Positions 6,391 to 12,475 of a stretch of DNA of 12,810 nucleotides are shown here, in pieces (position 1 is the stretch's first letter; every line of letters begins with the position of its first letter). This DNA is from Pseudomonadota bacterium (lineage in GTDB: Bacteria; Pseudomonadota; Gammaproteobacteria; Pseudomonadales; Pseudomonadaceae), in NCBI GenBank assembly GCA_023388335.1, contig JAEWGL010000056.1:1-12810 (forward strand), given 5' to 3'. The position numbers and the translations under genes were made by a program. Under the pieces are notes generated by a model, which searched no databases, was not told the origin of the DNA, and saw only the letters and a list, made by a program, of their open reading frames with translations.

Positions 6391-7338
6391 ATGCCCTTGC
6401 CCGCCCTGCTCGAACACCGCCTGCGCCTGCCCGTGGTGGCGGCACCGATGTTCCTGATCTCCAACCCACAGCTGGTGCTGGCCTGCTGCGCGCACGGTGT
6501 GGTCGGCAGCTTTCCCGCCCTGAACCAGCGCGACAGCGCTGGCTTCAAGGCCTGGCTCGAACAGATCGAGACGGGCCTGGCGGCGCTGGAGGCTCCGGCG
6601 CCGTATGCCGTCAACCTGATCGTGCATCCCAGTAACCCCCGTCTGCAGGCGGACCTTGCGCTGTGCATCGAGCACCGCGTGCCGATCGTCATCACCAGCC
6701 TGGGGGCGGTCAAGGAAGTGGTCGACGCGGTGCACAGCTACGGCGGCCTGGTGTTCCACGATGTCACCACGCGCCGCCACGCGCAAAAGGCTGCCGAAGC
6801 GGGCGTCGACGGCCTGATCGCTGTCGCCGCCGGCGCCGGCGGCCATGCCGGGACCTGGAGCCCCTTCGCCCTGGTGGCCGAGATACGCCAGTTCTTCGAC
6901 AAGACGCTGCTGCTGGCCGGCTGCCTGAACCACGGCCACGAAATCCTCGCGGCCCAGCTGCTGGGCGCTGACCTGGTCTATATGGGCACACGCTTCATCG
7001 CCACCACGCAAAGCCAGGCGCCCGCCGCCTACAAGCAGATGCTGCTGCAGGCCCATGCCGCCGATATCATCCATACCCCAGCCGTCTCCGGCGTTCCGGC
7101 CAGCTTCCTGCGCCAGAGCCTGGAGCAGGCAGGCTTTGACATGAACGCCCTCAACGCCAGCCATGAACCGAGCCGCCTGAAACCGCTGGACGAGGAAGCC
7201 AAGGCCTGGAAGACGGTGTGGTCGGCTGGCCAAGGCGTAGGCGCGATCGATGACCTGCCCGATACCGGCACGCTGATCCAGCGGCTACATGAGGAGTACC
7301 AGGCAGCCCTGGCCCGCAGTCGCCAACTGCACTGCTGA
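6391..7338 (+). CDS. Nitronate monooxygenase-family FMN protein
   Basis: The 315-residue cytoplasmic protein belongs to the 2-nitropropane dioxygenase/nitronate monooxygenase TIM-barrel family, which binds FMN. Visible family marks are the N-terminal PVVAAPMFLISNPQLV strand, the motif AAGAGGHAGT with the catalytic-type histidine H152, and the phosphate-binding stretch GADLVYMGTRFIAT. The family includes nitronate-detoxifying oxygenases and NADH:quinone reductases, and the sequence alone does not decide which. It begins 22 nt after hemJ with a clear AGGAG site, so the two are probably cotranscribed. The link to heme synthesis is unproven. Confidence 0.85.
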   Translation: MPLPALLEHRLRLPVVAAPMFLISNPQLVLACCAHGVVGSFPALNQRDSAGFKAWLEQIETGLAALEAPAPYAVNLIVHPSNPRLQADLALCIEHRVPIVITSLGAVKEVVDAVHSYGGLVFHDVTTRRHAQKAAEAGVDGLIAVAAGAGGHAGTWSPFALVAEIRQFFDKTLLLAGCLNHGHEILAAQLLGADLVYMGTRFIATTQSQAPAAYKQMLLQAHAADIIHTPAVSGVPASFLRQSLEQAGFDMNALNASHEPSRLKPLDEEAKAWKTVWSAGQGVGAIDDLPDTGTLIQRLHEEYQAALARSRQLHC

Positions 7339-7411
7339 GCCCGGCTAACACACCATGGAGCCTGGCCAGGCTGTACACTAGGCGCCCCGCCCGTCGCCCC
7401 AGGAGCACTGC

Positions 7412-8194
7412 ATGTCCCGTTACGCCATGATCACTGGTGCCTCCAGCGGCTTGGGCCTCGCCCTGGCGGAGGCCCTGGCGCGGCGCGGGCGCAACCTGAT
7501 CCTGGTGGCTCGGCAACGCGAGGCCTTGGAGCCCATCGCCATCGAACTGACCCAGCGCTTCGGCGTCGAGGTGCTGTTCCGCGCCTGCGACCTCAGCGAG
7601 CCGCTGCGCCTGTCTGGTTTCATCCTCGAGCTGGAGGAAGGCGAGCGCCAGATCGATTTGCTGGTCAATTGCGCCGGCCTGCGGTCCTATGGCCCGTTCA
7701 TGGCCCACGAGTGGGCTGACGAGCAAGACCTGCTGGAGGTCAATATCCTCGCGCTTACCCGCCTGTGCCACGCGGTCGGCAATGTCATGGCGCTACAGGG
7801 CGGCGGGCAGATCCTCAACGTGGCAAGCCTGGCCGCCTTCGCCCCCGGCCCCTGGATGGCCAGCTACGCCGCGAGCAAGGCGTATGTGGTGCATTTTTCC
7901 GAAGCGCTGCGTGAAGAACTCAAGCGCACCGGCATCAAGGTCTCGGTGCTGTGCCCAGGCCCGGTGCGCTCCTCGAAGCGGCGCATCCCGCGGCTGGACA
8001 ACAGCGGACGCTGCCTGAGCCCTGAGGAAGTGGCGCTCTACACCGTGCGTGCCCTGGACAAGGATCGCGCGCTGATCGTGCCCGGCCGACGCAACCGCTG
8101 GCTGGCCCGCGCCCCGCGCCTGCTGCCGCGCTGGCTGACCCGCAAGCTGGCCGCCCTGATCCACCGCAGCCATCGGCCCCTCGGCGCGCAATAG
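7412..8194 (+). CDS. Classical short-chain dehydrogenase/reductase
   Basis: This 260-residue NAD(P)-dependent oxidoreductase of the classical SDR family has an unknown substrate. The Rossmann motif TGASSGLG (8-15), NCAG (86-89) and the full catalytic tetrad N111, S139, Y152, K156 (YAASK) are present, so it should be active. The CPGPV motif follows. The last ~40 residues are very basic and hydrophobic (RNRWLARAPRLLPRWLTRKLAALIHR) and may touch the membrane. AGGAG lies 6 nt before the ATG. It follows the nitronate monooxygenase gene after 73 bp. A -10-like TACACT at 7374-7379 without a good -35 could be an internal promoter. Confidence 0.9.
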   Translation: MSRYAMITGASSGLGLALAEALARRGRNLILVARQREALEPIAIELTQRFGVEVLFRACDLSEPLRLSGFILELEEGERQIDLLVNCAGLRSYGPFMAHEWADEQDLLEVNILALTRLCHAVGNVMALQGGGQILNVASLAAFAPGPWMASYAASKAYVVHFSEALREELKRTGIKVSVLCPGPVRSSKRRIPRLDNSGRCLSPEEVALYTVRALDKDRALIVPGRRNRWLARAPRLLPRWLTRKLAALIHRSHRPLGAQ

Positions 8195-8221
8195 CCACTG
8201 GGCGAGCGCCGCCGTGCTGGG

Positions 8222-8227
8222 TACACT
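8222..8227 (+). promoter_or_regulatory. Possible -10 box upstream of the HIT gene
   Basis: TACACT lies 31 bp before the GTG start, with a ribosome site GGAG (8247-8250) in between. No convincing -35 is visible 16-18 bp upstream, so any promoter here would be weak or activator dependent. Its position supports the GTG start at 8259 over the upstream in-frame GTG at 8214. Confidence 0.25.
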
Positions 8228-8258
8228 CAGGCCGGACCCCCACCATGGAGCACGCGCT

Positions 8259-8597
8259 GTGGAGACACTCTTCACCAAGATCATCAACCGGGAAATTCCG
8301 GCCAGGATCATCTACGAGGACGACCAGGTTCTGGCCTTCCACGATATCGCCCCCCAGGCACCGGTACATTTTCTGGTCATCCCGAAAAAACCGATCCGCA
8401 CCCTCAATGACCTCACCGAAGAGGACAAGGGCCTTGCCGGTCATCTGCTACTCACCGCCCAGCGCCTGGCCAAGGAGCTGGGCTGCGAGGAAGGCTTCCG
8501 CGTGGTGATGAACTGTAACGAGCTGGGCGGCCAGACCGTCTACCATATCCACATGCACGTGCTTGGCCAGCGCCAGATGACCTGGCCACCGGGCTGA
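8259..8597 (+). CDS. hinT: HinT-type histidine triad nucleotide-binding protein
   Basis: The 112-residue cytoplasmic HIT protein is probably a purine nucleoside phosphoramidase of the Hint branch. The family signature HIHMHVL (H96, H98, H100) is intact near the C-terminus. The N-terminal stretch with IYEDDQVLAFHDIAPQAPVHFLVIPKK is typical of HinT. The GTG at 8259 was chosen because it gives the usual length and start (VETLFTKIINREIPA) with GGAG 8 nt upstream. The natural role of bacterial HinT proteins is poorly known. It lies 64 bp after the SDR gene and 115 bp before coq7. The symbol follows the family, not a proven orthologue. Confidence 0.92.
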   Translation: METLFTKIINREIPARIIYEDDQVLAFHDIAPQAPVHFLVIPKKPIRTLNDLTEEDKGLAGHLLLTAQRLAKELGCEEGFRVVMNCNELGGQTVYHIHMHVLGQRQMTWPPG

Positions 8598-8712
8598 TCG
8601 CAGCGTCGGCCAAGGTTCATGACCACCGGGAAATACCCGGTCACTGACCCTGGGCAAGCCTCTACCCCGCGATTGGGTTAAACTGTCGGGCACACTCTTG
8701 CGGAGGTGCCCG

Positions 8713-9360
8713 ATGGCTACCGAACGTCACTACTCGCCGCTCGACCGCTTGTTGCTGCAGGCCGATACCGCCATGCGCACCTTGCTGCCCTTCAGCGGCC
8801 AACCTTCCCGCCCCTCTCCGGCGATCATCCAGCCGGACGTCGCGATGGACGATGCCCAAACCCGCCACGTGGCCGGCCTGATGCGCATCAATCACACCGG
8901 TGAAGTCTGCGCCCAGGCGCTGTACCAGGGCCAGGCGCTGACCGCCAAGCTGCCCCAGGTGCGCAAGGCCATGGAGCATGCCGCCGAGGAAGAAGTCGAC
9001 CATCTGGCCTGGTGCGAACAGCGCATCCGCCAGTTGGGCAGTCATCCCAGCGTGCTCAACCCCCTCTTCTATGGCATGTCGTTCGGCATAGGCGCGCTCG
9101 CCGGGCTGGTCAGCGACAAGGTCAGCCTGGGCTTCGTCGCCGCCACCGAGCACCAGGTGTGCAAGCACCTGGACGAACACCTCCAGCAACTTCCTGAAGA
9201 AGACGAAAAGTCCCGCGCCATCCTTGAACAAATGCGTATCGATGAATCTCATCACGCCGACTCGGCCCTCGAAGCCGGTGGCGTGCGTTTTCCAGCCCCG
9301 CTGCGCTTGGGCATGAGCCTGATGGCCAAGGTGATGACCAAGAGCACCTATCGCATCTAG
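8713..9360 (+). CDS. coq7: 2-polyprenyl-3-methyl-6-methoxy-1,4-benzoquinone monooxygenase (Coq7)
   Basis: Coq7 is a di-iron hydroxylase that adds the last ring hydroxyl in ubiquinone synthesis and acts at the inner membrane. The 215-residue product carries all six iron ligands in ferritin-like order: E64, E94-x-x-H97, E146, E178-x-x-H181. Enterobacteria use the flavin enzyme UbiF for this step; Pseudomonas uses Coq7. The ATG at 8713 has GGAGG 6 nt upstream and fits the family start MATERHYSPLDRLL. The in-frame codon at 8698 lies upstream of that site and was rejected. A TAAACT -10-like box sits at 8679-8684. The next gene starts 10 nt after the stop. Confidence 0.96.
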   Translation: MATERHYSPLDRLLLQADTAMRTLLPFSGQPSRPSPAIIQPDVAMDDAQTRHVAGLMRINHTGEVCAQALYQGQALTAKLPQVRKAMEHAAEEEVDHLAWCEQRIRQLGSHPSVLNPLFYGMSFGIGALAGLVSDKVSLGFVAATEHQVCKHLDEHLQQLPEEDEKSRAILEQMRIDESHHADSALEAGGVRFPAPLRLGMSLMAKVMTKSTYRI

Positions 9361-9370
9361 GACGCCTGGC

Positions 9371-10411
9371 ATGACGGAACGCTTCGACGCCAGGGATCTA
9401 GCCCGCGCGGTCAGCGCCGGCGTTCTCCAGCCGGGGCAGGATCAGGCCCTGCTGGCCTTCCTGCGCCAGCAGCCGGCCATCGCCGCACGCTTGCAGCTGG
9501 CCCATGTGGCCTTCTATCTCGGTGCTCTGCTGATCATGGGCGCCATGGGCTGGTTGCTGACCGAGGCCTGGATGCGCGTTGGCGACCGTGCTCTGCTGGC
9601 CATCGCCCTGCTCTACATTGGCGGATTGACCGCGCTTGCGCTTGTGCTGCAGCGCCGCGAACAGCACATTGCCGCTGGCGTCCTGGCCGCGGTCGGCGTC
9701 AGCATCGTGCCGCTTGCGGTGTTCGCCATCGAGCGCCTCAGCGGCTTCTGGCCTCTGGATGATGCACAGGCCGACTATCACCACTACTACACCTACGTGC
9801 AGGGCGGCTGGCTGCTGATGGAAGGGGCGACGGTGCTGGCAGGCGTGCTGATGCTCCGGCTGGTTCCTTTCCCCTTCATCGTCATGCCCATCGCCGTGGC
9901 CCTGTGGTTCATGTCGATGGACCTTAGCGAGTGGTTCCATGGCGCCGCCTTCACCTGGGAGCAGCGGCGCGGTGTGTCACTGTGGTTCGGGCTTGGCCTG
10001 CTGTCGGTATTCCTGCTGGTCGATGGCCGCACGCGCAGAGACTACGCCTTCTGGGGATACCTGGCCGGGCTGTTGGCCTTCTGGGGCGCGCTAACCCTGA
10101 TGGAAAGCGACAGCGAGCTGGGCAAGGCGTTGTACTGCGCGATCAATCTTGGCCTCATGGCCCTGGCCGTACTCCTGCGCCGCCCTGTGTTCATGGTCTT
10201 CGGCGCCCTGGGCGTGGCCGCCTACCTGGGGTATCTGTCGTATGAAGTTTTTGCCGATTCGTTGCTGTTCCCGGTGGTGCTCACCTTGATCGGTCTGGCG
10301 ATGATTGCCCTGGGCTTGCTCTACCAGAAGCACCGCGAACACTTCAGCGCAACGCTGCGCGCCCTGCTGCCGGACGCCGTGCTGCGCGCCCTGCCCGGCC
10401 TGCGCCGGTAA
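9371..10411 (+). CDS. Multi-pass inner-membrane protein of unknown function
   Basis: I do not recognise a specific function. The 346-residue product starts with a soluble helical segment (about 1-40, DLARAVSAGVLQPGQDQALLAFL). This looks like the small N-terminal helical domain of DUF2157-type membrane proteins. About ten hydrophobic segments follow, between residues 44 and 318, and then a basic C-terminus. A polar insert rich in His and Tyr (about 135-145, ADYHHYYTYVQ) separates helices 3 and 4. No catalytic motif, transporter signature or nucleotide site is evident. It starts 10 nt after coq7 with only a poor Shine-Dalgarno sequence, so it is probably cotranscribed and coupled. A link to quinone or envelope function is only positional. 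Confidence 0.75.
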   Translation: MTERFDARDLARAVSAGVLQPGQDQALLAFLRQQPAIAARLQLAHVAFYLGALLIMGAMGWLLTEAWMRVGDRALLAIALLYIGGLTALALVLQRREQHIAAGVLAAVGVSIVPLAVFAIERLSGFWPLDDAQADYHHYYTYVQGGWLLMEGATVLAGVLMLRLVPFPFIVMPIAVALWFMSMDLSEWFHGAAFTWEQRRGVSLWFGLGLLSVFLLVDGRTRRDYAFWGYLAGLLAFWGALTLMESDSELGKALYCAINLGLMALAVLLRRPVFMVFGALGVAAYLGYLSYEVFADSLLFPVVLTLIGLAMIALGLLYQKHREHFSATLRALLPDAVLRALPGLRR

Positions 10412-10426
10412 ACGCCAGCCATAAAA

Positions 10427-10451
10427 AAGGGCCCATGAATAACGGGCCCTT
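10427..10451 (-). terminator. Terminator of the OsmC-like gene
   Basis: AAGGGCCC (10427-10434) and GGGCCCTT (10444-10451) form a perfect 8-bp stem over a 9-nt loop. On the minus strand the stem runs into TTTTTT, so it is oriented to end the OsmC-like gene. On the plus strand it is followed by CCC, but it may still slow transcription from the coq7 side, 16 bp after that unit ends. Confidence 0.82.
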
Positions 10452-10467
10452 CCCAGGTCGCAAAGGC

Positions 10468-10890
10468 TCAGCCCAGTTCGACGATCTCGTAGCCGTGGGT
10501 GATCTCCACCCCTGCGCGGTCGAGCATGATCGAGGCCGAGCAGTACTTCTCAGCCGACAGTTCCACCGCGCGCTTGACCTGCGCCTCTTTCAGGCCGCGG
10601 CCCTTGACCACGAAGTTGAGGTGGATCTTGGTGAACACCTTGGGATCCTCGCTGGCGCGCTCGGCTTCCAGGAAGGCTTCGCAGCTCTCCACCGCCTGAC
10701 GCGATTTCTTCAGGATGCTCACCACGTCGAAACTGCTGCAACCACCCAGGCCCAGCAGGAGCATTTCCATCGGGCGGACACCCAGGTTGCGACCGCCGGC
10801 CTCGGGCGGGCCGTCCATCACCACGACGTGGCCGCTTCCCGATTCGCCGAGGAACATGGCTTCACCGGCCCACTGGATACGTGCCTTCAT
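10468..10890 (-). CDS. OsmC/Ohr-family protein, YhfA-like
   Basis: The 140-residue protein has the OsmC fold with both conserved redox cysteines, C51 (GLGGCSSFDVVSIL) and C117 (SAEKYCSAS). OsmC/Ohr enzymes reduce organic hydroperoxides with a reactive cysteine pair. From memory its closest named relative is E. coli YhfA, for which a clear peroxidase role is not established, so the substrate is open. The MKARIQWAGEAMFLGESGSGH start fits YhfA. A GGGAG site lies about 9 nt before the ATG. The gene is divergent from vfr across 189 bp, just as yhfA is divergent from crp. No clear promoter could be chosen on this strand. Confidence 0.9.
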   Translation of the reverse strand: MKARIQWAGEAMFLGESGSGHVVVMDGPPEAGGRNLGVRPMEMLLLGLGGCSSFDVVSILKKSRQAVESCEAFLEAERASEDPKVFTKIHLNFVVKGRGLKEAQVKRAVELSAEKYCSASIMLDRAGVEITHGYEIVELG

Positions 10891-11017
10891 CTATCCGGAC
10901 TCCCTTGCATGTAAAAAGGCTGCCAGCTTAGACCCTGTGAAGCCGCGGGAAAAGCTCAAGGGCCTACGCTTTTGTGCCGATACCGATAACAGTGTCTGAT
11001 AAGCTGGCGCCAATCCA

Positions 11018-11046
11018 CTGGCACCTGCGGCCAGCACATCTATAAC
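11018..11046 (+). promoter_or_regulatory. Candidate vfr promoter
   Basis: CTGGCA (11018-11023), a 17-bp spacer and TATAAC (11041-11046) make a fair sigma-70 match. It would start transcription near 11053, leaving a leader of about 27 nt to the ATG. A second -10-like TGATAA at 10997-11002 has no good -35. CRP-family genes are often autoregulated, but no full two-half Vfr/CRP site was found in the spacer. Confidence 0.4.
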
Positions 11047-11079
11047 AGCCACTGCGTTGCTTCTATCCGGGATTTCGTC

Positions 11080-11724
11080 ATGGTTGCCTCAGCCCTACCC
11101 GCCACGATCAAGAACATCGACAAGTTCCTCGCCCACTGCCAGCGTCGCCGATATACCGCCAAGAGCAATATCATCTGCGCCGGGGACCATGCCGAGACGC
11201 TGTCGTTCATCATCAAGGGGTCGGTGACCATCCTGATCGAGGATGACAACGGTCACGAGATGATCATCGCCTACCTGAACAGTGGTGATTTTTTCGGCGA
11301 GCTGGGCCTGTTCGAGCCAAGCGGGCAGGACCAGCAGCGCAGTGCCTGGGTACGTGCCAAGACCGAGTGTGAAGTCGCGGAGATCAGCTACGAGAAGTTT
11401 CGCGAACTGGCCCGCCAGGAGCCGGACATTCTCTACGCCCTGGGCAGTCAGATCGCCCAGCGCCTGCGCAATACCACCCGCAAGGTCGGCGACCTGGCCT
11501 TTTTCGACGTCACCGGACGCGTGGCCCGTTGCCTGCTCGACTTGTGTAAGCAGCCCGACGCCATGACGCACCCCGATGGCATGCAGATCAAGATCACCCG
11601 CCAGGAAATCGGCCGTATCGTCGGTTGCTCGCGGGAAATGGTCGGCCGCGTCCTCAAAGACCTGGAGGAGCGCAGCCTGGTGCACGTCAAGGGCAAGACC
11701 ATGGTGGTCTTCGGGACCCGCTAG
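11080..11724 (+). CDS. vfr: cAMP-activated transcription regulator Vfr (CRP family)
   Basis: This cytoplasmic dimeric regulator binds cAMP and activates or represses target promoters. In P. aeruginosa it controls virulence and quorum sensing. In P. putida the CRP orthologue has a different, smaller role in carbon control (recalled). The 214 residues match Vfr length exactly. The cNMP domain spans about 15-125 with the phosphate cassette GDFFGELGLFE (69-79) and R87-S88. Hinge residues T132-T133 follow, then the DNA-binding helix-turn-helix (about 172-193), where R185, E186 and R190 match the CRP recognition residues. It could equally be named crp. The Shine-Dalgarno sequence is poor. The stop overlaps the stop of the convergent gene. 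Confidence 0.95.
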   Translation: MVASALPATIKNIDKFLAHCQRRRYTAKSNIICAGDHAETLSFIIKGSVTILIEDDNGHEMIIAYLNSGDFFGELGLFEPSGQDQQRSAWVRAKTECEVAEISYEKFRELARQEPDILYALGSQIAQRLRNTTRKVGDLAFFDVTGRVARCLLDLCKQPDAMTHPDGMQIKITRQEIGRIVGCSREMVGRVLKDLEERSLVHVKGKTMVVFGTR

Positions 11725-12422
11725 TCAGGCAGCGCGTCGATCACTTCGGCATAGGCCCGGCCGAGGCGCTCGTACAGCGGTGCCTGGGGCACCACTTCAT
11801 GCAGCGCGATGTGACTGGCGGCGCGGCAGCGTTGCTCCAGCCCACAGCATTCATTGAAATGATTGACCGCGGCGACCATGGATTCGCGCTCGTTGTCCAG
11901 CAGCAGCGCGCCGTGCACCAGCACCACCGGGCGCTTGCCGCCCAGGCCCTGGCGCCAGCGCTGAGCCGTGCCGACCAGTTTGCGGCCATTGAGGTTGACG
12001 TTGTAGCGACCGTCGCAGAACGCGCCGTCGATCTCCCCGACCGAGGCCAGGCCACCCCATTCCCGTAACACGTGGCACAGCGGCAGGCACAGGCGTTCAT
12101 AGGCATTCTCGATGCGCCCGTGATCGCCTTCGCTGCGCGGCGCCACGTAGACCAGCGCCACATTGACCACCGACGGCGACTGCGGCACCGGCTCGCCACC
12201 GGTCTCGCGCAGCAGCACTGGCCAACCGGCGATCGCCAGTTCCGCGCAGGCCATTTCGAAATGCTCCAGTCGGCTCATGCGCCGCGGCATCACCAGAGCC
12301 CGGTCGGTGGGTTGCCAGAACAGCACACCGGCTTCTCGCTCGCCGCGGCACACGGCCGCCAGCAGGTCCTGTTCGGCATGCAGGCCGGCCTCTACAGTCA
12401 AGGCCAGGGGTTGCTCAATCAT
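11721..12422 (-). CDS. Lipoate-protein ligase-like (LplA/LipB fold) protein
   Basis: The 233-residue protein has the biotin/lipoate ligase fold. The second half is well conserved: GRYNVNLNGRKLVGTAQR supplies the lysine (K148) that corresponds to the catalytic lysine of LplA, and VHGALLLD (169-176) follows. The first-half loop, normally RRxSGGGxVxH, is here R71-E-T-G-G-E-P-V-P-Q-S-P82: the third glycine and the histidine are missing. Lipoate or octanoate attachment is therefore possible but not assured, and an altered acyl substrate or lost activity is conceivable. The ATG at 12422 has AAGG about 8 nt upstream. The stop is shared with vfr in a CTAG. It lies downstream of trpC, behind a terminator. 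Confidence 0.78.
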   Translation of the reverse strand: MIEQPLALTVEAGLHAEQDLLAAVCRGEREAGVLFWQPTDRALVMPRRMSRLEHFEMACAELAIAGWPVLLRETGGEPVPQSPSVVNVALVYVAPRSEGDHGRIENAYERLCLPLCHVLREWGGLASVGEIDGAFCDGRYNVNLNGRKLVGTAQRWRQGLGGKRPVVLVHGALLLDNERESMVAAVNHFNECCGLEQRCRAASHIALHEVVPQAPLYERLGRAYAEVIDALPD

Positions 12423-12445
12423 CTCGATTACCTTGTAGAGACAAA

Positions 12446-12467
12446 GAAGCCGGCATTCGCCGGCTTC
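12446..12467 (-). terminator. Terminator after trpC
   Basis: GAAGCCGGC (12446-12454) and GCCGGCTTC (12459-12467) form a perfect 9-bp stem with a 4-nt loop. On the minus strand it is followed by TTTGTCT. It lies 9 bp after the trpC stop and should end the trp transcript before the ligase-like gene. Confidence 0.8.
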
Positions 12468-12475
12468 AGATTCGC

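Noticed and set aside
5817..7233. Two long minus-strand open frames opposite hemJ and the nitronate monooxygenase gene
   Set aside because: Both are antisense shadows of genes with clear family motifs and ribosome sites. Their translations are low-complexity mixtures without domains.
7359..7372. Palindrome AGCCTGGCCAGGCT before the SDR gene as an operator or terminator
   Set aside because: It has no T-tract and no loop, and no regulator gene is adjacent. A 14-bp GC-rich palindrome alone is weak evidence.
7351..8251. The 11-mer CACCATGGAGC shared upstream of the SDR and HIT genes (7351-7361 and 8241-8251), each near a GTACACT
   Set aside because: The order of the two motifs is swapped between the sites, and GGAG in the second is simply the HIT ribosome site. 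It is probably chance.
8620..8643. Hairpin between the HIT gene and coq7 as a terminator
   Set aside because: The stem (TGA, then CCGGG against CCCGGTCA) has a 3-nt bulge and no following T-tract. At most it could pause transcription.
10935..10951. TGTGA half-site in the OsmC-like/vfr spacer as a Vfr/CRP operator
   Set aside because: The matching TCACA half-site is absent at the required 6-bp spacing, so only one arm fits the consensus.
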